A stretch of 64,000 nucleotides of DNA. It comes from an uncultured Verrucomicrobiae bacterium. GTDB taxonomy: Bacteria > Verrucomicrobiota > Verrucomicrobiia > Limisphaerales > AAA164-E04. The first letter of the stretch is position 1. Each line of letters begins with the position of its first letter. The position numbers and the translations under genes are program-made. Positions 1 to 9,078 of the stretch are shown piece after piece. A model generated the notes under the pieces. That model was given only the letters and a program-made list of their open reading frames with translations, did no database searches and was not told the DNA's origin. The stretch is from the NCBI GenBank assembly GCA_943788245.1, contig CALSPN010000008.1:1-64000 (forward strand), written 5' to 3'.

Positions 1-1180
1 GGGCATTGATCCGCTGCATTTCAAATGGCATCTCGCCTGTCCATGTCAATTTCTCCATTCCATAGGATCTATTACCCAGAGAATTCCACCCACGATTACT
101 TTCTCCTACAATGAGATCACCCTCATTGTCCCAGGCGAGTCTCAGAACACCGCATTGGAGCCCTTCAAAAAAACGAAAGCATGCCCCCTGATAAATACCG
201 TCAATTTCTTCAAGATAGACTCGAAGCAGCATGGACATCGTGAACTCACCCACGATCGCTTGATCATCAAAGGGACCAAACTTTCCTTTTGTCGTATTCC
301 AAAGCACATCGGTCGCGCTCATCCCCATCTTGCGATAGGGAAACCAAATGGCAGGTAATTGATAGGCTTGCAAATGTTTGGCAGCTTCTACAACAGACAT
401 TCCGCTGGGTATTTCTTTGTTCCACTGCAATGAAGACTCAGGTCGCCGGGTGTGTTCCAATGCATCCGCATGGCCATGAAAAGAACCTTGTTTGACATGT
501 ATCAGTGGGCAAGTAGGGAACCAGTTGCCTTGTTGATCCGTGGCAAAAATATCTCCTGCTGTATTCATGCCAATACCGCTTGGAGAGCGGAATCCTGCAG
601 AGACGGGACTCCAGGATCCATCTGGTGAAATTTTGATGCTCCAACCTCGCCATGCATTGTCATCAGGTACGGAGCCTCTACCGATGCCTATGTTCAGCGT
701 GATCCATGCGTGACCCTCCAGATCGAATTGAGGTCCATAAGCATATTCGTGATAATTCCCGGTAACACCCCAGCCTTTGGCAACCGTCCAATATTCATCG
801 GCAATGCCATCATGGTCCAGGTCTCTGATACGCGTGAGTTCGGTGCGTTGCACCGTGTATAATGCGTCCTTATGAAAAGCCAGGCCAAGTGGTTCGTGGA
901 GGCCTTTGGCAAACGGGGTGTAAAGGGTGGATTCAGGGTGCCTGGTTTGATCGGCAATCCAGATTTCTCCTTTACGAATGGCTATAGCAAGCCGACCGTC
1001 CGGCAGTGGAGCAAGCCCGCTGACTTCAAGTTTCAACTGCTCGGGAATTTCAAAAGTCGAGAGTGTATAAGCCGCTTTTGCATTCGAAACGCCAGATGCT
1101 GCGGCATTAAGCGCTTTGCCAGAATCAGGCCAAAAATTGACCAAGGAAATTGCTGTGATCGAAACAATGAATCGTATCAT
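1..1180 (-). CDS. PVC-type beta-propeller dehydrogenase-like exported protein (3' end outside window)
   Basis: The reading frame starts at the ATG at 1180 and stays open to base 1, so about 393 residues are visible and the C-terminus is missing. The N-terminus (MIRFIVSITAISLVNF) looks like a signal peptide. The body has propeller-type blades of the PVC membrane-bound dehydrogenase / PQQ-sugar-dehydrogenase-like class: LPDGRLAIAIRKGEIW near residue 60, GLHEPLGLAF near 93, DLDHDGIADEY near 120 and a later GFRSPSGIGM. Such proteins often carry a C-terminal haem domain, but that part cannot be seen here. The ATG overlaps the stop of the upstream cytochrome gene as ATGA, so the two are probably translationally coupled and work together in periplasmic oxidation. 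The substrate is unknown. Confidence 0.72.
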   Translation of the reverse strand, partial: MIRFIVSITAISLVNFWPDSGKALNAAASGVSNAKAAYTLSTFEIPEQLKLEVSGLAPLPDGRLAIAIRKGEIWIADQTRHPESTLYTPFAKGLHEPLGLAFHKDALYTVQRTELTRIRDLDHDGIADEYWTVAKGWGVTGNYHEYAYGPQFDLEGHAWITLNIGIGRGSVPDDNAWRGWSIKISPDGSWSPVSAGFRSPSGIGMNTAGDIFATDQQGNWFPTCPLIHVKQGSFHGHADALEHTRRPESSLQWNKEIPSGMSVVEAAKHLQAYQLPAIWFPYRKMGMSATDVLWNTTKGKFGPFDDQAIVGEFTMSMLLRVYLEEIDGIYQGACFRFFEGLQCGVLRLAWDNEGDLIVGESNRGWNSLGNRSYGMEKLTWTGEMPFEMQRINA

Positions 1181-3489
1181 GGTGTGTGCCTTCTGACCGT
1201 ATATTTGAATTCCATACCGGATACTGGAGAAAGTTGAATCCAAAGCTGCTTTCTGTGATCTTCCTCCACAATGAGCGGGATACCTTTTTCGATCCGGATC
1301 AAAAATTTTTGGTCTGATTGAAAAAGGAGGCGGTCTACCTTGCTCATATGTTCCGATTCGTAAATGAGCCACTTGTTAATGCTGGAATCTGCCGATACTT
1401 TTACCCTCCGCTGAATTCCGTTGTGTAACGGTTCAATTTGGTCTTCCACAACACCGCCTCCCAAAGTGTAATGAAAAGATGGTATTCCCTGCTCATCCAA
1501 ACGATACCCTGAAAAGACGGCATTGATCTTCAGGTTTGCGCCCTGCCTGCCTGTGTCTTCCTGTTTCCAAAAAGGATTTGATTGAGGGAACCACGGTAGT
1601 TGGTCGCCGGATGGGGAGGTGAGTGGCGTAAAGCGATCATCCCAGGTGGCTTCAGCGTCAAGAAAGGGGCCACTCCAGGCAAGCATCCAGCGACATGATT
1701 TTGAATCAAAAGCGACATGAAAATTCTGGGAGAAACCAACCGCTATTGCATGCAACCCTGCATCTTTCATGAACGTTCGAAAGACCATTGGCCGACGTTC
1801 AGGTTTGAGCACGAAATCACCTTTGGATTCCATCCCCTCAGGTAAGCGTGATTGACCTAACTCATTTAAGTAAGCCCAGAGACTGTCGATTTGCCTTTCT
1901 GTGCTTCCGCCAAGGCCTTTGAGACTTGGATTGCCATTGGGCCAAAAGGATGGCATGCGAGTGCCAGGACGAAACTTGGGTGGATCCATCAGGTAATCCC
2001 GAAACCATGGAGCACGCAGCCGTCCACTCGAATGCTTCAAATCCATCGCTTGAATTCCAAGAGATCGATTTCCATTCAAAGGGTGGCACTGAATGCATCC
2101 GAGCCCATCGATCCCCATGAGTGCGCGCCCCCACATATTGCGTCCTACTTGGTTTTCCCGGCCTTTTCGAGGAGTTGGTTTTTCGTCTGTTTCAAGATCA
2201 GATTCAATGAAATGTTCTGTCAAAATATCGGCATGAGTATCTCCCCAATTTGGCATGCGTGTGTTCATGTAGGGACGGACAGGCATTGCTCCCTGAATCG
2301 TTTTCTTCAATGCTCCTCGGGTTAACTTTCTTCCGACGCCGTTTAGAGCTGGTGGTATTCGGCCCTCATCACCCAAGTCCTCCCCTGAGCTGGTAAAGTG
2401 AGCGCGCATGTCAGATCGAGGCGGAGTCAATGGCTGACGCTCATGGCAGGCATTGCACCTTAGGGTTTTCATGTAAAGGTGCATGTCTGCCTGATAGATG
2501 GATTCTTCTGAGCGATTTGCTTGAGACAGGGCTGAACGAATCAAATCTATTTGAATTTGGTTCAAACCATAGTTAGGCAGTCTTTTGTGGGGAATCTCGG
2601 CAAGACATCCTTCATTCAGAGAATCTGACGAGGGAAAGGGAACGATGGCTTTCCTGATTTCCTCTTTCCCGGAACTTGTATGACATTGAATGCACAGCAA
2701 TTCAGAAAATAAAAGGGCACCTTTTTCGATTATGCCAGTAGAGCTAAAAGCTGGCTGAGCAGTCGGCTCCGAACTCATCAAGAAGATCGCTAGTTTATTG
2801 GACTCCTCTTCGGTGAGATTGAAGTCGGGCATTCGAAACCCTTTCCGAATGTTCTGGGGCTCAAGTAGAAAGTTCTGCAGACCTTTAAATTGATATTTAG
2901 ATCTTACATGCATCAATGAGTCAGGCATTGTCTTGTCCTCTGATTCCGGAAATGGGTGGCACACGGTGCATCCTATTGCTGAAAATAATCTCCGCCCTTC
3001 ATCGACGTTCACTTGCTCAGGGACGGCTAAAATTGTGTCCTCCCGAGTTTGTTCAAAACCATCATGCATCAAAAAAGCTGTAAGATGCCTTGCTGCCTCA
3101 GATTTCTGACCTTTGGTCAAATGTTCCATTACGGCAGGCATGCGTGTTCCATGGTGCGATTGATTGGGGTTCTGAATGAATTGATTGACGAACTCAGGGG
3201 TCAATCGTGTATTGACTTCGGTCAGGACAGGGGCGTCGAACGCAGGTAATCCTGTGAGTCGTTTCGGTGGTTTCGAATGGCATTGAAAACAGCCAAGTTC
3301 ATTGACCAATAACCATCCCTCGCTAACCTTTGAAGCTTGCTCCGCGGTTTGCGCATCGATGAGGTGATGTAAATTCGGCTGGGCTGAAAGAGCTCCCAAG
3401 CCAAGGCAAAATAAATTGAACCTAAGCCAAAAGGTCAGGAGACTGATCCATTCAGGCAGTTTCGGTCGTGCTCGATGCTTGAGGTTCAT
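1177..3489 (-). CDS. Exported pentahaem c-type cytochrome
   Basis: The 770-residue protein has a hydrophobic N-terminus (residues about 15-36) that should export it. Five CXXCH haem-binding motifs are visible: CFQCH (67-71), CTVCH (174-178), CIQCH (266-270), CNACH (345-349) and CIQCH (465-469). RMP segments (TRMPAV, FRMPDF, TRMPNW, TRMPSF) follow four of them and probably provide the distal Met ligands, so this is a string of class-I-like cytochrome domains. The last 220 or so residues lack haem motifs and look like the beta-rich domain seen at the end of planctomycete and verrucomicrobial cytochromes. It overlaps the downstream dehydrogenase-like gene by ATGA and is likely its electron acceptor. 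The function in vivo is inferred from context. Confidence 0.82.
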   Translation of the reverse strand: MNLKHRARPKLPEWISLLTFWLRFNLFCLGLGALSAQPNLHHLIDAQTAEQASKVSEGWLLVNELGCFQCHSKPPKRLTGLPAFDAPVLTEVNTRLTPEFVNQFIQNPNQSHHGTRMPAVMEHLTKGQKSEAARHLTAFLMHDGFEQTREDTILAVPEQVNVDEGRRLFSAIGCTVCHPFPESEDKTMPDSLMHVRSKYQFKGLQNFLLEPQNIRKGFRMPDFNLTEEESNKLAIFLMSSEPTAQPAFSSTGIIEKGALLFSELLCIQCHTSSGKEEIRKAIVPFPSSDSLNEGCLAEIPHKRLPNYGLNQIQIDLIRSALSQANRSEESIYQADMHLYMKTLRCNACHERQPLTPPRSDMRAHFTSSGEDLGDEGRIPPALNGVGRKLTRGALKKTIQGAMPVRPYMNTRMPNWGDTHADILTEHFIESDLETDEKPTPRKGRENQVGRNMWGRALMGIDGLGCIQCHPLNGNRSLGIQAMDLKHSSGRLRAPWFRDYLMDPPKFRPGTRMPSFWPNGNPSLKGLGGSTERQIDSLWAYLNELGQSRLPEGMESKGDFVLKPERRPMVFRTFMKDAGLHAIAVGFSQNFHVAFDSKSCRWMLAWSGPFLDAEATWDDRFTPLTSPSGDQLPWFPQSNPFWKQEDTGRQGANLKINAVFSGYRLDEQGIPSFHYTLGGGVVEDQIEPLHNGIQRRVKVSADSSINKWLIYESEHMSKVDRLLFQSDQKFLIRIEKGIPLIVEEDHRKQLWIQLSPVSGMEFKYTVRRHTP

Positions 3490-3585
3490 GGTAAGACGAC
3501 CCTACAGTTACAAACTTAAAATGTCGATTGCAGCCTATCAGTATTTGGATTAGTAATCTTCTCTTTGTAGTTGTGCTTTGAGTCG

Positions 3586-4423
3586 ATGAAATTTGTTCGT
3601 ATTTTTTTACAAGTGTTCAGTGTGTTCTTTGCCTTTATGCCGCAGGATGAGGCAAGAGCAGGGGTGATTGAGCGCACGGATCAGATTTCTTCCCTTTCCG
3701 CTGACGAAATCCTTGAAAAAGTCAAGGCCGCCAAGAATAGCCTTCCTGTTGAGGGACAACATTTCAAATACTTGAGAGAAGCGAATATTTATGATTTGAA
3801 AAAAGACGGTAGCATTCGGGAAAAAAACCCAGAAATTATACCGTGCTTACACCGATGGACGGGATCAACAACTGCTGGCAATCGACGGTAAGCCATCAAC
3901 AGCCCGGGATCGAGCCAAGGACCGGGCACACAACTTGGAACGTCAACAAAAATTCCTTCATCGTCAAAGTAGCAAGCAATCAGATAAAAATAACGACGAT
4001 CTGATGGCTAAAAACATGGATCTTTTTCGTGACAAGTTTTTGGCAAGCTTGAAGGGGGAAGAGAAGCTTAAAAACCGAATGACCTATCTGATTGAATTGA
4101 AACCCAACAAGAGGCACAAGCTGGAAAACATGTTTGTGGATCGCTTGATGAATCAGATACAAGCCAGAGTATGGGTTGATAAGGAAGAATTTCGTGTTGC
4201 CCGTCTGGAAATGAAACTCAATGAGCCTGTTTCCTTTTTGGGAGGATTTGCAGGGTTATTGAGAGATATTCAGATTGACTTGGATCAGAAACAGTTGAAC
4301 CCCAAATTGTGGGTAGACGAAGAAATTACCGCTTTCTTTGACGTTCGAGTTTTTTTTAAGACGTTCCGCTTCAAAATGAAAAGTGAATCAACCAAGTTCG
4401 AGCTGGTGGCCCCCAGCGAATGA
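3586..4423 (+). CDS. Exported LolA-like protein of unknown function, with one frameshift
   Basis: The gene reads as two overlapping frames that join into one 278-residue protein if one A is removed from the A7 run at 3821-3827. The repaired junction reads EKKTQKLYRAYTDGRDQQLL. The start is taken at the ATG at 3586, because it begins a good signal peptide (MKFVRIFLQVFSVFFAFMP, then ARA); a TTG 15 bases upstream is the alternative. The mature part begins with SADEILEKVKAAKNSLP, which resembles proteins with a LolA/LppX-like fold, and ends with beta-rich segments such as FRFKMKSESTKFELV. That fold assignment is only a guess. The frameshift has the same sign as the others in this window and is probably a sequence error. 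Confidence 0.55.
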
Positions 4424-4429
4424 ACGGCA

Positions 4430-5155
4430 TTACCATACGTCGGCTAGAATCAATTTGTTGGTTACTTTACCTTTCCAATCCTTATTAGCCGCCGGACTTG
4501 CCGGACTGGGATGCAGTATCTCCATGGTTTCGATTCCCATGGGATCTGCTATTTCTGAGGCTCTTTGAAAGGCGAATCTTCCGATACCGATGACTTTCTC
4601 TGGTTGGAGAATGGTCAGTATTCTTTCAAGGTGATCTGCGCAATGCCTGTAAAGTTCCTTGCGTAATTGCAAAGGAAGTTTGTCGGGTGTCAGATTGCGT
4701 CCGGTTTCTCCCAAAAAGGCCAGAGGACAATAATTGGCGACAAAATGTTCTTGGGAGAAAGCGCGGGCGGTTCCGAACTTTTCTTGAAACAAGCCCCACA
4801 ATCTTTTGCCGCTGACTTCAGATCGGGTACAATCAAACCCCTGAATCTGGCGTTTGGGATGTGTGTGCTCGGGCTGTTCTTTGATTTCTGAAATTCCCAG
4901 CCAATCTCTGACAAAGCTGATCTCGCCAAAAGGCACTCCTGTTTGAACCATGCCGAAGGGCCCGGGATTCATTCCCAGGAAAATGTATCGTTTGCGGTTT
5001 GATGCATAGCGCTTAAGGTAATCCTCATGAGCGGTTCGCCCATAATCCAACGGGTTGTAGGTCCATGCGACCGGGGCAGGGAATTGCATTTGGTCGACAC
5101 TTTTGCAAAGGCTGCGTGCCGCTTTGATCATTTGATTTGAGATTTCCTTTGTCAT
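4430..5155 (-). CDS. SMUG1-type uracil-DNA glycosylase
   Basis: This 241-residue protein should remove uracil and oxidised pyrimidines from DNA as the first step of base excision repair. The active-site motif GMNPGPFGMVQTG (61-73) is typical of the SMUG1 family rather than of UNG. It is followed by PFGE and, near the C-terminus, the HPSPASP loop (about 215-221) that carries the family's catalytic or binding His. The start is the ATG at 5155 (MTKEISNQ); an upstream in-frame extension would overlap surE. The gene is divergent from surE with a 47-base gap. SMUG1 is best known from vertebrates but bacterial members are established, so this is a family call, not a claim of recent transfer. Confidence 0.88.
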   Translation of the reverse strand: MTKEISNQMIKAARSLCKSVDQMQFPAPVAWTYNPLDYGRTAHEDYLKRYASNRKRYIFLGMNPGPFGMVQTGVPFGEISFVRDWLGISEIKEQPEHTHPKRQIQGFDCTRSEVSGKRLWGLFQEKFGTARAFSQEHFVANYCPLAFLGETGRNLTPDKLPLQLRKELYRHCADHLERILTILQPEKVIGIGRFAFQRASEIADPMGIETMEILHPSPASPAANKDWKGKVTNKLILADVW

Positions 5156-5202
5156 GAGGCCCTTAGATAAATGAACCCTAATGAGTGAATTTGATAAAGC
5201 CA

Positions 5203-5886
5203 ATGAAGATTCTTTTAACCAACGATGATGGAATTGATGCTGAAGGTCTGAAATGTCTGCGGCATGCAGTGGGTGGGGACGTTTGGATTGTGGCGCCTGG
5301 AGAAGAGGCCTCCGAATGTGGACACCGTATCACGACTAGACGGCCGCTCAAGCTAGAGCAGCGTCGCGACAGGGAATGGGCGGTATTCGGTTCACCTGCA
5401 GATTGTGTGCGTGTCGCTGTGAAATATTTGTTTCCAAGTGTGGCATTCGATTGGGTGTTTTCTGGAGTCAATCAAGGAGGTAATCTCGGTGTGGATATCT
5501 ATTATTCTGGGACAGTTGCTGCAGTACGCGAGGCAACTCTGCTGGGTGTGAAATCGGTGGCTTTTTCTCATTACATCAAACGCAGATTACCCATTGACTG
5601 GTCCATTGCCAGTGATCGGGTGCGCCATATGATTTCCGAAGTGTCTGACAAACCCATCAAGAAAGGTGAGTTCTGGAATGTGAATCTACCACATCTTGAA
5701 GATGGGGCCTCAGAGCCCATGGTGAAATATTGTGAGCCCTGCAAGGAACCTTTGCCTGTGGGGTTCAAGGGGAATCAATCCGAGGCAAGTTACAGCGGGT
5801 CCTACCAAGATCGTTTGCGCCGTGAGGGGAGTGATACAGATTGCTGCTTTGGAGGTGATATTACCGCCTCTTTGATCAAGGTATAA
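5203..5886 (+). CDS. surE: 5'/3'-nucleotidase SurE
   Basis: SurE dephosphorylates nucleoside monophosphates in the cytoplasm in a divalent-metal-dependent way. The protein has 227 residues from the ATG at 5203, which starts directly with MKILLTNDDGIDAEGL, the metal-binding N-terminus of the family; an upstream GTG would add six unlikely residues. The second signature, SGVNQGGNLGVDIYYSG with TVAAVREA, is intact. The C-terminus (GSDTDCCFGGDITASLIKV) is also family-like. A strong hairpin terminator begins right at its stop codon. No Shine-Dalgarno sequence precedes the start. Confidence 0.95.
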   Translation: MKILLTNDDGIDAEGLKCLRHAVGGDVWIVAPGEEASECGHRITTRRPLKLEQRRDREWAVFGSPADCVRVAVKYLFPSVAFDWVFSGVNQGGNLGVDIYYSGTVAAVREATLLGVKSVAFSHYIKRRLPIDWSIASDRVRHMISEVSDKPIKKGEFWNVNLPHLEDGASEPMVKYCEPCKEPLPVGFKGNQSEASYSGSYQDRLRREGSDTDCCFGGDITASLIKV

Positions 5887-5916
5887 AAAAGAGACGGCAT
5901 GATACCGTCTCTTTTC
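5885..5916. terminator. Bidirectional rho-independent terminator (surE / thioredoxin-like gene)
   Basis: The arms AAAAGAGACGG and CCGTCTCTTTT form a perfect stem around a 7-base loop. A and T tracts lie on both sides, so it can end both the surE transcript and the convergent gene at 5949-7016. Confidence 0.88.
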
Positions 5917-5948
5917 GTGATTCATTCAAAACAGGAGAATTGATATTG

Positions 5949-7016
5949 TTATTTTTCAGCCAGCAAGGCTTCTACTTTCTCCACCAAATTGGCTCGCGCA
6001 TTCATATCGACGAGTTCGCCCTTCTTGTTGATCAGCCACATTGCGGGAATTGATTGAATTCCAAAGCGTTGGCCGAAAGCATTCTGCCAACCTTGTCCAT
6101 CGAAATACTGCGGCCAGGCCATTTCTTCCTTTTTCACGAAGCTTGTGAGCTTACCTTTGGTGTTGTCGAAGCTGATACCTACAATCTCAAATCCTTTTAA
6201 GTGCAATCGATCGTAGGCCGCTTTTACGTTGGGTAATTCAGCGACACAAGGGCCGCACCAGGTTGCCCAGAAATCAATCAAAACCACTTTACCGTTCATT
6301 TTCTGGATATCGACTTCTCGACCATCCACAGCAGTAAACTTGATATCTACCTTTGAGCCTGCAAGGCTGAGCTTCTCCAAAAGACCGCGAGCCGCTGCCT
6401 TGATCTGTTCATCAGAAGCAGTTTCTGCCAGCTTGGTCGCGATTTGCTTCCCTTTTGTGCCTCCCAGATTTTCTGCGATATACATCAGCATTTGCGGAAT
6501 TTCGGCGTTAGCTGGGAATTCTTTTTCCAGCTCCCGAACTCCTTCTTCAAAGGCAAGAAGGACAGCCTCGCGCCCTTCGGATTGTTTGGCCATGGCTTTC
6601 TGTTGCATGATGATGCTCTTGATTTGGAAGCGCTCAGTGTCCGGTAGATTCAACTTAAGCAATTTATCCGCTGCCTTTTCATGGCCGAACTCCAAAGCCG
6701 CGCGGAGCATCTGCTTTTCGGATGCTTGAGCATCGCTCACTTTCGGATGATCCGGGAATTTGGTGATCAACTCACGCGCCAGCGTTGCTGCCTCGAAGGC
6801 CATATTACCGTTTTCTTTCTGAAACGCAGTAACCTCTTCCTGAGAAGGTTGCTTGGTTTGCCATTCAGTAGGATAGGGCCTCACCTGACTTGAGGATTCA
6901 ACCTTTTTCCAGAGGTCATCTGCTTCGTCTGCGAAAGCGTTCAGTGAGGTCTGAAGCATGCCCATCAGGGCCCAAACTGCTATGCAGCTCTTGAAGAATA
7001 TATTAGCTTTTGTCAT
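5949..7016 (-). CDS. Exported TlpA-like thioredoxin-fold protein
   Basis: The 355-residue protein starts with a signal peptide (hydrophobic core about residues 6-28, ending NAFA). A helical region of roughly 200 residues follows, rich in Ala, Glu and Lys and possibly TPR-like. The C-terminal thioredoxin domain contains FWATWCGPCVAEL, with redox cysteines C254 and C257, then IVGISFDNTKGKL and the cis-Pro segment QSIPAMWLI. This is the TlpA/ResA-like arrangement expected of a periplasmic disulphide reductase or thiol-dependent factor. Its partner is unknown; cytochrome c maturation is possible because a multihaem cytochrome lies nearby, but they are not in one operon. It ends at a shared terminator with surE. 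Confidence 0.85.
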   Translation of the reverse strand: MTKANIFFKSCIAVWALMGMLQTSLNAFADEADDLWKKVESSSQVRPYPTEWQTKQPSQEEVTAFQKENGNMAFEAATLARELITKFPDHPKVSDAQASEKQMLRAALEFGHEKAADKLLKLNLPDTERFQIKSIIMQQKAMAKQSEGREAVLLAFEEGVRELEKEFPANAEIPQMLMYIAENLGGTKGKQIATKLAETASDEQIKAAARGLLEKLSLAGSKVDIKFTAVDGREVDIQKMNGKVVLIDFWATWCGPCVAELPNVKAAYDRLHLKGFEIVGISFDNTKGKLTSFVKKEEMAWPQYFDGQGWQNAFGQRFGIQSIPAMWLINKKGELVDMNARANLVEKVEALLAEK

Positions 7017-7140
7017 TGTTATTGTCCTTTAGAGGTATCTACAGCATATCTTATTCATTCCCAAATGCACCAAAATTTTTTGAAGTGGATGCTCCCTATT
7101 GTCTTTGCAAGTCTGCATGGGGTTTATTATAAACCACAGC

Positions 7141-8424
7141 ATGAGCTCGGGCCTTTACTCAAGATTCCTTTTATTCGTATTCATTGTATCGCAATTTCAG
7201 GCTTCCATACGCGTCACCGCTCAACCGGAACCTCGATGGTGGAAGGGGAATCTTCACACGCATTCCTTGTGGAGTGATGGTGATGATTATCCGGAGATGA
7301 TCATGGATTGGTATAAATCCACGGGATATCATTTTGCCGTTCTCTCCGACCATAATGTCATCCAGATCGGTGAACGCTGGTCCGGTGTGGCATCAAATGC
7401 CGGAAAAGCCGACGCATATGAAAAGTATGTCGCCAAATGGGGGACCGATTGGGTGGACACCCGCGTCCAGGAGGGAAAGCTTCAGGTCAGGTTGAAACCT
7501 CTCTCAGAATATCGGCCGCTTTTTGATGAAACCGGCCGATTTCTCATTGTTCAAAGTGAAGAAGTCACGGACCGATATTTAACAGCTCCCATTCACATCA
7601 ACGTCACCCATCCACAGCAAACTTTAAAGCCTCAAGGAGGGGATTCCGTGCTGGAAGTGATGCAGAACAATATCGATGCCATTGTTGCACAACGTGAAGC
7701 CACCGGGCAGCCCATGATGCCGCACCTTAATCATCCAAATTTTGGATGGGCTGTCACTGCTGAGGAGTTCATGCAGCTGAAGGGGGAGAAATTCTTTGAA
7801 GTGTACAACGGTCACCCCTCAGTCAGGAACGAAGGGGATGGAACGCACGCAAGTATGGAGCGTTTTTGGGATATCGTTTTGACTTGGCGGCTCGGAGTAC
7901 TCGATTTGCCCGTCATGTATGGAATAGCGACTGATGATGCCCACAATTACCATGATGAAGCCATCGGAAAGAGTAATCCGGGTCGGGGGTGGGTCGTCGT
8001 TCGCTCCAGATATCTGACTCCGGAACATTTGATCCGCGCGATGGAGGTAGGCGATTTTTATGCTTCATCGGGTGTAGTTATCAATGAAATCAATCATGAT
8101 GCCAAGGGGATCGAGTTATCCATCGAACAAATAAGCGATGAACACTACACAACCTACTTCATTGGAACTCGCAAGGATTTTGACCCAGCTCATGAACCTT
8201 ATCGGGCTGGTAACGGAGATCCCGTTCGAGTGACACATCGCTACAGTGACTCCATAGGAACGGTTCTGGCCAAAGTAGATGGTATTTCGCCTTCCTACAC
8301 TTACCAAGGAGACGAAATTTACGTTCGAGCCAAAGTGGTTTCAACCAAAAGCATGATCAATCCTTATAAAGAAGGAGAAGTGGAATGCGCTTGGGTTCAA
8401 CCGATCGTTTTGAACCAGAATTAA
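7141..8424 (+). CDS. Exported PHP-domain metal-dependent phosphoesterase-like protein
   Basis: A signal peptide (SRFLLFVFIVSQFQASIRV) precedes a PHP-fold domain. Metal-ligand motifs visible are the HxH of KGNLHTHSLWSDGD, the DHN of FAVLSDHNVIQ, the His-rich MMPHLNHPNFGW and DDAHNYHDEA. The family hydrolyses phosphoesters using two or three metal ions; the substrate of this exported branch is not known. The start is set at the ATG at 7141; the ATG at 7117 and a TTG at 7099 are alternatives, and none has a clear ribosome binding site. About 427 residues. It ends at a strong terminator shared with the convergent FHA gene. Confidence 0.75.
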   Translation: MSSGLYSRFLLFVFIVSQFQASIRVTAQPEPRWWKGNLHTHSLWSDGDDYPEMIMDWYKSTGYHFAVLSDHNVIQIGERWSGVASNAGKADAYEKYVAKWGTDWVDTRVQEGKLQVRLKPLSEYRPLFDETGRFLIVQSEEVTDRYLTAPIHINVTHPQQTLKPQGGDSVLEVMQNNIDAIVAQREATGQPMMPHLNHPNFGWAVTAEEFMQLKGEKFFEVYNGHPSVRNEGDGTHASMERFWDIVLTWRLGVLDLPVMYGIATDDAHNYHDEAIGKSNPGRGWVVVRSRYLTPEHLIRAMEVGDFYASSGVVINEINHDAKGIELSIEQISDEHYTTYFIGTRKDFDPAHEPYRAGNGDPVRVTHRYSDSIGTVLAKVDGISPSYTYQGDEIYVRAKVVSTKSMINPYKEGEVECAWVQPIVLNQN

Positions 8425-8434
8425 GTCCTCCAAA

Positions 8435-8469
8435 TAAAAAAGCCTCCCTTTCACCCGGGAGGCTTTTTT
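8435..8469. terminator. Bidirectional rho-independent terminator
   Basis: AAAAAAGCCTCCC and GGGAGGCTTTTTT form a GC-rich stem with a short loop, flanked by A and T tracts. It lies between two convergent genes and can serve both. Confidence 0.9.
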
Positions 8470-8485
8470 CTGAAAATGGGGTATT

Positions 8486-9022
8486 CTACTGACCCTTCAG
8501 CTTGCTCATTGCAAATGCCACTGACGCGATCAGTATGATGGTGGCGATGACTCCAACCAGAATGAACAATTTGTTCACCTTGTTGCTTTTCTTAGTGAAG
8601 GTTTTGTCATCCTTGCTGACTCCTTGAGATCCTTTTTCAAGGTCATCCAACTTGACGCCTCCCTGAGGAAGAGTCACTGTTTTTACTGCGACCGAGCTTG
8701 CATCTCCGCCGTTATCCCCAGCGAACCTCAACTCAATGGAGCCGAGTCTCAATACCTGGCCAGGCTTAAGTGTGCCTCCGGTGGTTTTCTTATCATTAAT
8801 GAAGGTTCCATTTGTGGAACCCAGATCTTTGATGTGGACGATATCATCCTTGAGCTGGAGTTCACAGTGGCGGCTCGACACCGAATTTTCAGCTATCTGA
8901 AAAGAGTTATCCTCAGAGCGGCCAATCGTGACTTTGTCCGCCTTCAATTCCACTGTCTTCCCCGTAAATCCTTCGCTTATAACGACAAGTTTGGCCATAT
9001 TCGGTGTGGTTGACATCGCCAT
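8486..9022 (-). CDS. FHA-domain protein with C-terminal membrane anchor
   Basis: Residues about 10-105 form a forkhead-associated domain, a phosphothreonine-binding module. The hallmarks are present: TIGRSEDNSFQI, SVSSRHCEL and GSTNGTFIND. A linker follows and then a single hydrophobic helix near the end (LFILVGVIATIILIASVAFA), so the FHA domain probably faces the cytoplasm on a tail-anchored protein. FHA proteins usually report on Ser/Thr kinase signalling, but no kinase is encoded in this window. The start is the ATG at 9022; ATGs at 9016 and 8998 are also possible. The 178-residue protein stands alone, convergent with the PHP-domain gene. Confidence 0.88.
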   Translation of the reverse strand: MAMSTTPNMAKLVVISEGFTGKTVELKADKVTIGRSEDNSFQIAENSVSSRHCELQLKDDIVHIKDLGSTNGTFINDKKTTGGTLKPGQVLRLGSIELRFAGDNGGDASSVAVKTVTLPQGGVKLDDLEKGSQGVSKDDKTFTKKSNKVNKLFILVGVIATIILIASVAFAMSKLKGQ

Positions 9023-9078
9023 TATCCCGAGGATAAGTCACAAGTCAAACCGTTTTCTGGGTTATCTAATTAAATACT

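Noticed and set aside
1891-2325. 144-codon plus-strand frame inside the cytochrome gene
   Set aside because: It is the antisense shadow of a clearly coding frame with five haem motifs.
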